In this document: positions 44,303 through 53,781 of the stretch, in pieces
Layout: each line of letters begins with the position of its first letter
Numbering within the stretch: the stretch's first letter is position 1
Origin: Candidatus Altimarinota bacterium
Lineage (GTDB): Bacteria > Patescibacteriota > Gracilibacteria > UBA4473
Assembly: GCA_023143095.1 (NCBI GenBank)
Contig: JAGLIF010000011.1
Span: forward strand, 1-64,000
DNA: 64,000 nt
Direction of reading: 5' to 3'
Position numbers and translations under genes: made by a program
Notes under the pieces: model-generated
Seen by the model: the letters and a program-made list of their open reading frames with translations, nothing else
Told to the model about the DNA's origin: nothing
Database searches by the model: none

Positions 44303-47300
44303 ATGAAAAAATTTTTTATTGGTTTGAGTTTGAGTTTAGGTGTTGTTTTATCTGTTCCAAATGTACAAGCATCACTTTTTTTATCGGATATTTCGAAACT
44401 ACTGGAAGTGAGTATTTTTAGACCGCTTGAAGAGTTTTTTGGATATGAAGAAGAAACGGAGGAGACTAAAGTTGAAGAAAAAAAAATTGAAGAGGAAAAT
44501 TCAGATTTAACAATAAAAAATGCTTCGGTGGTTTTTGTTTCACCAGAAGATGGAACTACGAATGTTTCTGGAAAAATGCCAGTAACTTTTTTGTTTGCGG
44601 ATTCTATTTTCGCATTACAAAATCCAGAAACGGTTCAGAATTTCTTGAAAGAAACGATTAAAGTTGATCCAGTCCATGCAGGGAGTTGGCAACTATTGGG
44701 AACGAGTGGGATTTTGTTTGAACCAGAAGAGTCTTGGGTGAATTCAACATATTATGAAATATTTATTCCTTCAGAAATTACTGGGGCTGATATATTACAT
44801 ACCTTTGAAACGCCTCGAATTACACTTAAGAATGTTCAATCGTACGATCTTATTGGACGAAAACCGATTGTTTTAACTTTTTCACAAAAGGTTGATTTAT
44901 CCGAAGTGAGAAAGATTTCTTTTTCTCCAAATATTGAGTTTGATGTGGAATATAAAATAGAAGAAGATGGGAGTTTCTCTCAGAATATTGTACGACTTAC
45001 TCCTAGAGAAGATTGGTCTGAAGACACTTCTTTTTCTCTCACAGTGCCAGCTGGGTTTTCGAGTTTAGAGGGACCGTTAAAAACAAAGATGCCTGTGGTG
45101 CGAAAATTTTCTACAATTCAATCTTTTAAAATAAGAAATAGTGAGAAACCAGAACATGTTTTTAATTCTTTTACATTGAGTTTTACAACTCCTGTTTATC
45201 CAAAAGATTTGATTAAAAATTTGGAAATTTTACCAAAACCAGAGATTGAGGTTTGGGAAAAATATTTGAAAGAACTGGAAAAATCAGAAAACGAAAGAAA
45301 TTATTATAGGTTGCCTCCCTTTGGTAAATATTGGGATCCACATACAAAATATACCGTAAAACTATCTGAAAATTTGATGGATAAGTATGGAAGAGTTTTA
45401 GGAGACAGTTTTTCCAAGTCTTTTACTGTTTCGTTTCCGACAACATTTAATAAAGTCTTTTTGCCAGAGAATAATTCAGTTTTGAAACCAGAAACAAAAT
45501 TCAAACCTACTTTTTGGTATTCAGGAGACATAAGCGAAGTGCAAGTGGAAGTGAATGAAGTTTTATTACAAAAGCAAAAATTCTCTAAAACTTTTTCGGT
45601 AGAGAAGTCACCAGATAAAGAACAGTTTTGGGAATTTGATTTACAGGAACATTTTCCAGATATTTTTACGGAGTCTGGGGAATGGTTGCCAGGAAAGTAT
45701 GAAATTAGTGTTGAAGGGAAAAAAGAAGCTTCTGTTCTTGATACGATTAATGAGTGGACTGGAAGAAGATGGTGGCCGCAAAGTTATGAAACTTCTTTTT
45801 ATGTTTCAGAGTTTGGAGTAGCTTTAAAAGATCTTCCAAAGAATGAATATGAAATTCAAATTTTGGCTTTTCCAGGGGAAGAAGCGTTACCTGAAAGTTT
45901 TTCTTATGAGATTTTTCAAAGAAAAAATTATAAGGAGGTTTTTTATAAAGAACCTATAAAAACGGATTTTAATGTTAAAAATTCATCTTATATTGAGTTC
46001 TCAGGTAGAATGGAAGTGTTGGTAGTAAAAGCTGGAGAAAAAGTTGGTTTTGGGGGAAGTGGTTTTGGAAATGGGTTTGATATTTATGAGTCAAAGATTT
46101 CACTAAATCCAAATTTTTATGAAAGAGATCAGATTCGAAAGTTGAGTTTTTCAGATCGTCCTTTGTATAAACCTGGGCAAAAAGTGTATTTCAAAAGTTT
46201 GTTTCGGGAATTAGAAACAAGAGGAAAAACATTCCCTCTCAAGAATGTTAATTTTTTATTAGAAGAAGATTTTGTAGTTAAGATTCGTGATTCGCGTTGG
46301 AATGAAGTGGAAATATTAGATGTATCAGGAACAAAAAATAGTTTTGATGGATATTGGGATATTCCCGAAGATGCACCGCATGGAAATTATCAATTACAAT
46401 TTTCTACCAAAAGTGGTAAATCTTTAGGGGAATTAACACTTTTTATTGGAGAGTATCGAAAATCTAATTTTTTATTAGATGCTGAATTTAATAAAGAAGC
46501 AGCTTTTTATAAAGAAGATATTGTGGCAAAAACAAAGGCGGAATTTGCTTTTGGAGGGGCGCTTAAAAATCGGTCAGTGAGTTACAGAGTATTTCTTGAA
46601 GGATATAAAGATTGCGGTTGGCGGTTTTGGGGAGATTGGGGCTGTTGTGGATCAGAGGAAAAAACATTGGAAGAAGGAAAAGGTATTTTAGATGAAAAGG
46701 GGATATTTGAAAAACCTGCTAATTTTAATTTTGAAATAGAAAAAGATGATCCTGTTTGGAGTCAATTAAAACTTCGTGTGACAGTGAAAGAAAGTGATGC
46801 TGAAGAAAATTCAAAAGAAATTTCAGTTCCGTTTTACATGAGTGCGGAAAAACTCATTTTAGATCGGTCGCCTTATTATTTTAAAAAAGGTACTCAAGTG
46901 GAAATCTCAGGTAAAATTACGGATTGGCAGGAGGAATCTTTGGGGCTTAAAGAAATTGCAGTACAATTATTTCGTTCGAAAGATTTATTACCTATTCCTT
47001 TTCTTGAAAAGGATGCAGATGGAAATGAAATAGTTATTGAAGTTAAACCGATTTGGGAATCGAAAATTTATTCAGAAAAAAATGGAGAGTTTCAGATATC
47101 TTTTGAGGCTCCAGAAGAAGCGGGAAATTATGAATTGAAGTTTATAAGTGTTGATGAGAAAGAAAGAATCACAAATGTTTCAAAAACTTTTTGGGTGCCT
47201 GGAGTTGAGAATCGAACTCTGCGAACAGAAGATGAAAATAAAATGGTGCCGTTATTGTTAGATAAGGAAGTTTATGAAATAGGTGAAACCGTTGAGGTTT

Positions 47301-50158
47301 TTATTCCTCATTCAGATTGGGAAATTGTGCGAGCAAGGGCTACTTTAGAACGAGGAGAGATTTTGGAAGAACTCCCGATTGATTTGGAAACGCAAACGGT
47401 TTCTTTTCTTGTTGAAGCATGGATGGTTCCAAATGTGTATGTTTCGGTGGTTTTGGAGGGAAAAGATGAAAATAATAATCCAAAAGTTAAGTGGGGGATT
47501 GTGAATATTTCGGTTTCAGATAGTATTCGTGCTTTGGATATCGAACTTACTCCAAATAAAACTGTTTATAATCCAGGTGAAACAGCTTTATTTAAAATTA
47601 AAACTTCAGCAGGTGGAAATCCTATTCCAGCCGAATTGACCGTGGTGGTGGTGGATGAGACTCTTTTAGCTATAAAATCAAGAGATTCTATGGATTTGAT
47701 CAAAACTTTTTTAGCAGATTTACCTTTAGGGATTTCGTTTTCACATACTTTGGCGAATTTTGTATCGCAGATGCAGATTGATGAAGTGTTAAAAAATATT
47801 TCAGAAATAAAATTATTTGAGGATGAACAAGATTTTGATGAAATGGATATAGAAGAGTATTCTCTTGGGGCGGTGTTTTCGGATAGTGTGGGTGGAAGAG
47901 GGATTATGAATAAAAGCATGATGCTCATGGAGTCAGTATCTGCTCCGCAGTCAGCAGGTGTGGATAAGGTCAGTACGGTCAGTACGCCTCGTGAAAATTT
48001 TCAAGATACGGCAAAATTTGTCGGAAAACTTTTAACTGATGAAAATGGAGAAGGGGAGTTGATTTTTGATCTTCCAGATAATCTCACGACTTGGAACATT
48101 TTTGTGGTAGGACACACAGAATCAAATAATTTTGGATCTGAGGAGTTTTCTGTGCAAACCCAACTGCCACTTTTAATTTCTGAAATTGTACCGAACTTTT
48201 TTCAAATGGGTGATACATTGAGAGTAGGACTTTTGATTCGACGAGATATGCCTGAAATAGAAAAAGAACAGGTAAGAGTGTCACTTATCGCAGATATTGA
48301 TAAGGTAGAGGTTTTGGGAGAACGAGAAAAAACAGTGGAAATTGAAGAAGAAGGACGAGTATTTTTTGATCTTAAAATTCCAACGGAAAATTTTGATCTC
48401 AAAAAAGAATTTGAAACGATGAAGTTTGGATTTTCAGTTAAAGGTCTCACTAGCGGGTTAACTGATTCGATAATTTTAGAGCGAAAACTTTTTCCTCCAA
48501 AAGTTGCACTTACTGCAGCAGAATTTTTGAGGGTTGATGGAACTAAAAGCATAGATATCAAACCAGATTTTGTGCGTGCGATTACTTCGAAATTATTAGT
48601 GAAAGTGTTTTTGTCTTTAGCTGAAAGATTGGGTACGCTGATAGATGTAACTAGTACCCGAGACTACGGATGTGCGGAGCAACGATTTTCGCATTCCACG
48701 GCTGTTTTGGTTCAAAAAGAGTTTGACGATCGTCTTGGACGAAAAAGCGGAGAGATTAGTATTTCGAATCTAAAAGAAACTCGTGATTATATTGAAAAAA
48801 GTTTTGTTTATGGCGGGGGATTTTCTTTTTGGAAAGGGGAGAGAGAGGCAAGTGTTTGGGTAACTACTCAGATATTGGAATTTGCTAATCTTTGGGAAAA
48901 ACATGGTGTAGAAATTAATGAAAAAAAATTGAGTGATTCTCGAACATGGTTGAAACGAGAAATTTTGAAATCATGTGATGATTGGTGGCACAATTGGCGT
49001 TGTATTTCGGGGACAACGCGTCAAAATGCAGGATATGTCTTGGCGAGAGATGGAAAAATTTCTTCAAAGGATTTAAATACTTTATCGAATTATACTCGTT
49101 CGCTAGAAGCAAAAGTTTGGTGGCTTAAAACAGCTCGCGTGCTTCAGGAAAAAAATATTCCGTTATTGGAAAGTGATAAAAGACATATTGTGGATTTTTG
49201 GAAGGAAATTGATTCGCATTTGAAAGCACGAGATCGGTATATCTATTGGGAAGAAAACAAAACTTATTGGAGTTTTTATACTCAAAATGAACGCTTAACT
49301 GCTTTAATTTTTGAAGAGGCACTCAAACAAAATAGGCTTCCTGATTATCAACATAAAATTGCACGATATCTTTCGGAAACTAAAATAGAGAATTTCTCTG
49401 GAAACTCGGCACTTAGGGTTTTACAATCATTGGGACAATATGCAGAGATGCGTGAAGCTAAAAATTTGGGGGCATCTTTTGTGATACAGACAAGACCGTT
49501 AGGTTCGGATGTGATGTCAGAGAAAGGTGTTTTGGAAAATCTAGATTCAGAATATGATTTTGAAAAAGATATTACTAAGGAGACATCTTTTAAAGGTTTG
49601 CTTCTTAAACCAGAAAATAAAAAACCGTTTTATGCTGATATTGTTTTGCAAGAAACTTTTCCAGCTAAAGATTTAACTTCTGTAGAAAGAGGTTTTTGGT
49701 TAGAGAGAAATATTTATGCTTTGGAAGATGAAGAAATGGAGACTCCTCTTACACAGTTGGAACTTGGTAAGAACTACATTGTAAAACTTAATATTGTGAC
49801 CAATACTTCACACAGGCAGATTATGTTGGAAGACAAAATCCCTTCGGGTGCGGAGTTTGTAAATTTTGAGTTTGAAAATGTGAATAAAGAGTTACAAAAA
49901 TTGGTTGGGAATAATTCTCAAAATAATTATCGATGTTGGGGATGGTGTGTGCCGACCTTTAATCACAAAGAATTTCATGCAGAAAAGGCTCGATTCTTTG
50001 CACATTATCTTTCACCAGGAGCGTATGAGGTGAAATACATAATAAAGACTCGTCTGCCAGGTGTATTTGAGGTTTTACCAGCAAGAGTGGAGGAAATGTA
50101 TTACCCAGAAGTGTTTGCATTAACGAAAGGAGAAAAAGTGACCATAGTTGAACCATAA
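44303..50158 (+). CDS. Giant alpha-2-macroglobulin family protein
   Basis: The 1951-aa protein has a signal peptide (MKKFFIGLSLSLGVVLSVPN then VQAS), bacterial MG domains, a bait-like region and the A2M thioester domain. The thioester motif GCAEQ (Cys1457-Gln1460) is intact, with the typical YGCAEQRFSHS context and following alpha-alpha toroid repeats (about 1460-1780). Such proteins trap attacking proteases at the cell surface or periplasm. The typical partner, penicillin-binding protein 1C, is not adjacent. A repeat hairpin (50181-50213) follows the stop. Confidence 0.92.
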   Translation: MKKFFIGLSLSLGVVLSVPNVQASLFLSDISKLLEVSIFRPLEEFFGYEEETEETKVEEKKIEEENSDLTIKNASVVFVSPEDGTTNVSGKMPVTFLFADSIFALQNPETVQNFLKETIKVDPVHAGSWQLLGTSGILFEPEESWVNSTYYEIFIPSEITGADILHTFETPRITLKNVQSYDLIGRKPIVLTFSQKVDLSEVRKISFSPNIEFDVEYKIEEDGSFSQNIVRLTPREDWSEDTSFSLTVPAGFSSLEGPLKTKMPVVRKFSTIQSFKIRNSEKPEHVFNSFTLSFTTPVYPKDLIKNLEILPKPEIEVWEKYLKELEKSENERNYYRLPPFGKYWDPHTKYTVKLSENLMDKYGRVLGDSFSKSFTVSFPTTFNKVFLPENNSVLKPETKFKPTFWYSGDISEVQVEVNEVLLQKQKFSKTFSVEKSPDKEQFWEFDLQEHFPDIFTESGEWLPGKYEISVEGKKEASVLDTINEWTGRRWWPQSYETSFYVSEFGVALKDLPKNEYEIQILAFPGEEALPESFSYEIFQRKNYKEVFYKEPIKTDFNVKNSSYIEFSGRMEVLVVKAGEKVGFGGSGFGNGFDIYESKISLNPNFYERDQIRKLSFSDRPLYKPGQKVYFKSLFRELETRGKTFPLKNVNFLLEEDFVVKIRDSRWNEVEILDVSGTKNSFDGYWDIPEDAPHGNYQLQFSTKSGKSLGELTLFIGEYRKSNFLLDAEFNKEAAFYKEDIVAKTKAEFAFGGALKNRSVSYRVFLEGYKDCGWRFWGDWGCCGSEEKTLEEGKGILDEKGIFEKPANFNFEIEKDDPVWSQLKLRVTVKESDAEENSKEISVPFYMSAEKLILDRSPYYFKKGTQVEISGKITDWQEESLGLKEIAVQLFRSKDLLPIPFLEKDADGNEIVIEVKPIWESKIYSEKNGEFQISFEAPEEAGNYELKFISVDEKERITNVSKTFWVPGVENRTLRTEDENKMVPLLLDKEVYEIGETVEVFIPHSDWEIVRARATLERGEILEELPIDLETQTVSFLVEAWMVPNVYVSVVLEGKDENNNPKVKWGIVNISVSDSIRALDIELTPNKTVYNPGETALFKIKTSAGGNPIPAELTVVVVDETLLAIKSRDSMDLIKTFLADLPLGISFSHTLANFVSQMQIDEVLKNISEIKLFEDEQDFDEMDIEEYSLGAVFSDSVGGRGIMNKSMMLMESVSAPQSAGVDKVSTVSTPRENFQDTAKFVGKLLTDENGEGELIFDLPDNLTTWNIFVVGHTESNNFGSEEFSVQTQLPLLISEIVPNFFQMGDTLRVGLLIRRDMPEIEKEQVRVSLIADIDKVEVLGEREKTVEIEEEGRVFFDLKIPTENFDLKKEFETMKFGFSVKGLTSGLTDSIILERKLFPPKVALTAAEFLRVDGTKSIDIKPDFVRAITSKLLVKVFLSLAERLGTLIDVTSTRDYGCAEQRFSHSTAVLVQKEFDDRLGRKSGEISISNLKETRDYIEKSFVYGGGFSFWKGEREASVWVTTQILEFANLWEKHGVEINEKKLSDSRTWLKREILKSCDDWWHNWRCISGTTRQNAGYVLARDGKISSKDLNTLSNYTRSLEAKVWWLKTARVLQEKNIPLLESDKRHIVDFWKEIDSHLKARDRYIYWEENKTYWSFYTQNERLTALIFEEALKQNRLPDYQHKIARYLSETKIENFSGNSALRVLQSLGQYAEMREAKNLGASFVIQTRPLGSDVMSEKGVLENLDSEYDFEKDITKETSFKGLLLKPENKKPFYADIVLQETFPAKDLTSVERGFWLERNIYALEDEEMETPLTQLELGKNYIVKLNIVTNTSHRQIMLEDKIPSGAEFVNFEFENVNKELQKLVGNNSQNNYRCWGWCVPTFNHKEFHAEKARFFAHYLSPGAYEVKYIIKTRLPGVFEVLPARVEEMYYPEVFALTKGEKVTIVEP

Positions 50159-50180
50159 GGAGGAAAGGTGAATAATAAAA

Positions 50181-50213
50181 AATGTCTTCCCGTTCTTGAA
50201 ACGGGAAGACATT
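50181..50213. repeat. AATGTCTTCCCGTT...AACGGGAAGACATT palindrome
   Basis: A 14-bp stem with a short loop. The same TCTTCCCGTTCTTGAAACGG sequence occurs at 32453-32472 and, inverted, at about 4092-4110. It could terminate the alpha-2-macroglobulin transcript; a TTCTTTTG stretch follows. Confidence 0.7.
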
Positions 50214-50249
50214 CTTTTGTCCATGAAGACAATCTTTGACAATGTTTTT

Positions 50250-50324
50250 TGGTATCACCAGGGGGAATCGAACCCCCGTTACCAGGATGAAAACCTGGCG
50301 TCCTAACCACTAGACGATGGTGAC
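50250..50324 (-). tRNA. tRNA-Glu (anticodon UUC)
   Basis: A 75-nt cloverleaf with CCA encoded. The acceptor is GTCACCA/TGGTGAT (first pair G-U), the anticodon loop TTTTCAT (anticodon TTC) is closed by CCAGG/CCTGG, and the T arm is GGGGG-TTCGATT-CCCCC. The D arm reads CGTCTAGTGGTTAGG, typical for tRNA-Glu. Confidence 0.96.
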
Positions 50325-50499
50325 TTCATTTTTTACAAAGCTAATGGATTTTATGAGAAAAACTTTGAGCGTCAAATTTTTTTATTCGCTTTGTTGTGGT
50401 AAAACTACTTTCAGAATAAAAAAGGGGAAAAAAAGACTGCTTTTTTAAATAAAATGATTATACTTCCCAGTGTTTCCTAAATGTTTTTAAAATTATAAG

Positions 50500-50937
50500 A
50501 TGAAAATTTTTATTGGTTCAGATCATGGTGGTTTTTTGTTAAAGCAAAAAATAAAAGACTTTTTTAGCGCACAAGGGAAGCATCAAATAGTCGATTTGGG
50601 ACCAAAATCATCCGAAAGTGTGGATTATCCAGTGTTTGGTAAAAAAGTAGGGGAAGCAGTTGTGGAGATTCCAGGAAGTCTTGGGATTGTACTTTGTGGT
50701 TCTGGAATTGGTATTTCTATAGCAGCTAATAAAGTAAAAGGTGTACGATGTGCCCTGTGTAACTCAAAAGAATTAGCGAAGCTTGGACGAGAACATAACG
50801 AAGCCAATGTTTTGGCTATGGGAGAACGAACTCAATCTGTCGATGATCCATTGGAAATAGTCGAAACATTTATCTCTACAGAAGTAGATAAGGAAGAAAG
50901 GCATGAACGAAGGCGTGCGATGCTGAACGAAGGATAG
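50500..50937 (+). CDS. rpiB: Ribose 5-phosphate isomerase B
   Basis: RpiB converts ribose 5-phosphate and ribulose 5-phosphate. The opening MKIFIGSDHGGFLLKQ has the conserved Asp-His pair, and LCGSGIGISIAANK holds the catalytic Cys66. REHNEANVLAMGERT is the conserved C-terminal motif. The 145-aa length is normal. It is convergent with clpP, four bases apart. Allose isomerase activity seen in relatives cannot be excluded. Confidence 0.93.
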   Translation: MKIFIGSDHGGFLLKQKIKDFFSAQGKHQIVDLGPKSSESVDYPVFGKKVGEAVVEIPGSLGIVLCGSGIGISIAANKVKGVRCALCNSKELAKLGREHNEANVLAMGERTQSVDDPLEIVETFISTEVDKEERHERRRAMLNEG

Positions 50938-50941
50938 TGGA

Positions 50942-51541
50942 TTACCGTTCTCGGATTACTTTATCTATCAGACCATGTTTTCCGTATTTTACGGCATCGT
51001 CTGCTTTGATAAAATTATCTCGATCGCAGTCTTTTATGACTTGTTCATGAGTTTGTCCAGTATTTTTTTCGATTATCTTGTACAAGAGGTCTTTTGTATC
51101 CAAAATATGTCGAGCGTGAATTTCCATATCGGAAGCTTGTCCTTGCATACCACCTAGAGGTTGATGGATCATAACCTCAGCATGAGGTAGTGAAAACCGT
51201 TTTTTTCTAGTACCACTCATTAAAATCATAGCTCCCATACTTGCGGCCATACCAAGACAAACTGTTGATATGTTTGGTTTTATGAAATTCATGGTATCGA
51301 TAATAGCAAGACCGGCAGAAACAGATCCTCCAGGAGAATTTATATAAAGCGTAATATCTTTCTTTGAATTTTCTGATTCAAGAAAAAGTAATTGTGCAAC
51401 GATAACATTAGCCATATGGGCTTCGATTTCACCTTGAACAAAGATAATTCGATCTTTGAGCAAACGAGAATAAATATCATAGGCTCGTTCTCCTGCATCA
51501 GTTTTTTCGATTACGGTTGGTACTAAATAATTTTTCGGCAT
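50942..51541 (-). CDS. clpP: ATP-dependent Clp protease proteolytic subunit
   Basis: This serine peptidase forms a barrel with ClpX or ClpA. The catalytic Ser101 lies in [13 protein letters not shown] and His126 in [12 protein letters not shown], with the Asp in DCDRDNF (171-177). [15 protein letters not shown] is the conserved substrate-strand region. At 199 aa it is full length, with a short N-terminal propeptide-like stretch. clpX is not adjacent. Confidence 0.96.
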   Translation of the reverse strand: MPKNYLVPTVIEKTDAGERAYDIYSRLLKDRIIFVQGEIEAHMANVIVAQLLFLESENSKKDITLYINSPGGSVSAGLAIIDTMNFIKPNISTVCLGMAASMGAMILMSGTRKKRFSLPHAEVMIHQPLGGMQGQASDMEIHARHILDTKDLLYKIIEKNTGQTHEQVIKDCDRDNFIKADDAVKYGKHGLIDKVIRER

Positions 51542-51635
51542 ATTTTCAATTAATTAAAAACAAAAGTTTATTCTTCCCCCTATACTAGCAAAAAAAGAGA
51601 TTTTTCTCAATCTTTACTGGTTGAAATAATTAAGA

Positions 51636-52805
51636 TTAATGTTTATATCTGACATAGAGAGTTAGCCCACCTAGGGAAAGAAGTGTAAGACTAATTACGA
51701 TAAATACAGTTAAAAAAGGAAAAGATGTCTGTTTTTCAGTTGTTGTAGTAGTGTTTCTATTGTTGATTGTATCACAAGCATCTCCAATTCCATCTTGATC
51801 AGAATCTTTTTGGTCAAGATTGCTTTGATCTTTGCAATTATCGATGATGTCACCTATTCCATCATCATCAAGATCAGCTTGATCGTAATTTTTTACATTA
51901 AAAGCGTTATCACACAAATCGCCAACTTGATCTTTATCAATATCTTCTTGTTTTTTATTTTTTTTGAAAACACAATTATCAAGATGATTCATTATTCCAT
52001 CTTTATCGTAGTCATCAGGGAAACTTGGATTCTCCCGTTGGGTTTCAAGTTTTCCAATTAAAGCAATGTTTTCTGGAATAGTGTCAATCCGTTTGGAGTA
52101 TCTCTTGGAGTCTAAAATGGGATTTCCATATAAAATTCTGTATGATTGTCCTGGTTTTGCATCAAAATAAACGGAAGCGCTTTTTTTAGCAAAAAGACAA
52201 ATATCATCAATTTTAATGCTAGTACCCCAAAAAGAAATTTTTATAAATTTATAGATTTCAGAATTGATATTAATGTTTCTATCAAATGTTCTTTTGGCAA
52301 TAATGGTTTTTAAATCTTTCTCATTATTTCCTCCTTTTACTTCAATAGAGCGGATAACTGCAGTGCTTTTAGGAATAATTTGTATTCTATAAATATTTTG
52401 AGGGGAAGTTAATTCAATTAAAGCCCATGAATCATTTTGTGCATCTATTTTTTCGTCAAAATTGAAAGTTGTGAAAGAATCATTATCAATTAAAAATTCA
52501 TCGTCTGAATTTTTACTGGAAGAAGTAGTTATTTTAGCAAATTCTTTTATTTTCCCTCTTTTTTTATCAAGTAATAAAAAGGGGACTTCTTCTTTTTTAC
52601 TATTGATGATTTGGATATCTTCAAATTCAGAACCAATCTTGCTTAAAAGTTCTTGATCAAAATCAATGCCTATTGATGTAGATTTTGAAAGAGAAGGTAT
52701 TCGAATCTTTTTGGATAATGGATATTCGGATACATCTGGTGCTGCAGAAAAAGAAACTGGTAGGTAAAAAATGCTTAAAAATGAAAGTAAAAATAATTTT
52801 TTCAT
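51636..52805 (-). CDS. Surface protein with thrombospondin type 3 repeats
   Basis: The 389-aa protein starts with a signal peptide (MKKLFLLSFLSIFYLPVSF). Residues about 30-250 form a beta-rich domain whose opening resembles DUF3999. About 255-340 carry repeated DxDxDGIxD-type calcium loops (DDYDKDGIMNHLDNC, DLDDDGIGDIIDNC, DSDQDGIGDACD), the thrombospondin type 3 pattern. A Thr-rich linker and one C-terminal membrane span (about 362-385) anchor it. I infer a cell-surface, calcium-stabilised protein. The function of the N-terminal domain is unknown. Confidence 0.8.
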   Translation of the reverse strand: MKKLFLLSFLSIFYLPVSFSAAPDVSEYPLSKKIRIPSLSKSTSIGIDFDQELLSKIGSEFEDIQIINSKKEEVPFLLLDKKRGKIKEFAKITTSSSKNSDDEFLIDNDSFTTFNFDEKIDAQNDSWALIELTSPQNIYRIQIIPKSTAVIRSIEVKGGNNEKDLKTIIAKRTFDRNININSEIYKFIKISFWGTSIKIDDICLFAKKSASVYFDAKPGQSYRILYGNPILDSKRYSKRIDTIPENIALIGKLETQRENPSFPDDYDKDGIMNHLDNCVFKKNKKQEDIDKDQVGDLCDNAFNVKNYDQADLDDDGIGDIIDNCKDQSNLDQKDSDQDGIGDACDTINNRNTTTTTEKQTSFPFLTVFIVISLTLLSLGGLTLYVRYKH

Positions 52806-52834
52806 TATATAGAGATGTTTTTATTAGTGTTTTC

Positions 52835-53503
52835 TTAAGAAATAATTAGGTCTTTTTTTCTTTTTAGAGCCTTTTCATGTTCTTGTTTTTCGATCATGTT
52901 TTTGATTGCCATTACTTGTACAATAGAAGATCGTTCTGCTTCTCCCAATTTCATTTGAATGAATTTTAGTGTATCGGTTAGATCTGGTATAAGAGTGTGT
53001 TCAAGTGCATTTACTCGTCTTCTGGTCTTTTCGATTTCGAGTGCCAAGTTTTCAGCTGATTTTTCAATTTCAGCGAGTTCGATAAGTAATTGAAAAACTT
53101 TTGCAAACTTAGAAATAGATAAATCAAGTTCTCCTCGTGTTTGAGTTAGTCCATAATGAAGCGGATTACCGCTTGTTTCTATATTAAATTGGGGAATTTT
53201 AACAGACATAACATTTTTTGTTTTAACGGATAAATTTAGTGTTTGAGAAGGAACAGAAAGGGTGTTTTCAAGAATAGCTTTAGGAATTAATGCTTGGGCT
53301 TCTAAAAAATTTGCATTAGCTTCATGCAGTGCTGTTTCTACTTCTAATCGAAGTTGTTTTGCTTTGTGAATGATGCTTAAAAATTCTTGCATTAATCCGT
53401 CTTGCTTGTCTTTTAGTAGTTTGTGACCTCTTTCTGCAACCTTAGTTTGATTTTTAAGGTTGAGCATTGTCATTCTCGTTGCCGTTACATTTTTAATTGC
53501 CAT
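52835..53503 (-). CDS. V-type ATP synthase subunit D (orphan)
   Basis: Subunit D is the central shaft of V/A-type ATPases, linking the catalytic head to the membrane ring. The N-terminal VTATRMTMLNLKNQTKVAERGHKLLKDKQD and the C-terminal LEIEKTRRRVNALEHTLIPD (in pieces) are the family signatures, and the whole chain is two long helices with a short middle part. At 222 aa the length is normal. No other V-ATPase subunit is in the window; the gene is flanked by the thrombospondin gene and, after a 278-base gap holding a MITE-like element, the virB4-like gene. Confidence 0.9.
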   Translation of the reverse strand: MAIKNVTATRMTMLNLKNQTKVAERGHKLLKDKQDGLMQEFLSIIHKAKQLRLEVETALHEANANFLEAQALIPKAILENTLSVPSQTLNLSVKTKNVMSVKIPQFNIETSGNPLHYGLTQTRGELDLSISKFAKVFQLLIELAEIEKSAENLALEIEKTRRRVNALEHTLIPDLTDTLKFIQMKLGEAERSSIVQVMAIKNMIEKQEHEKALKRKKDLIIS

Positions 53504-53591
53504 AAAATAATTTCTACTAAATTTCGCGCAAAGACTAAAGAAACTTTGAAAAAAAACAAATATATAATATCTTTTTGAACTTGTTTCAAGG

Positions 53592-53682
53592 TTTAAGGAA
53601 ATACTGATAAACTCAGAAAATAATAAAAAAACAAAAAAAGCAATTCGCCAAAAATTCGTCTTTTAAGATCTTTTTCCTTAAA
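53592..53682. mobile_element. 91-bp MITE-like element
   Basis: A perfect 10-bp inverted repeat, TTTAAGGAAA (53592-53601) and TTTCCTTAAA (53673-53682), encloses AT-rich sequence with TACTGATAAACTC just inside the left end. It lies between the orphan V-ATPase subunit D gene and virB4. Confidence 0.6.
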
Positions 53683-53781
53683 AATTGTTTCTATTAGCCT
53701 GCTAAAAAGAAAAATTTGTTAAGAAAAAATTTCTCAAAAATAATCTTTTAATTATGGAGAATAGATCCCTGCCTACGCAGA

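Noticed and set aside
50101-50310. Minus-strand frames over tRNA-Glu and the alpha-2-macroglobulin end
   Set aside because: They overlap a tRNA and a far better plus-strand gene.
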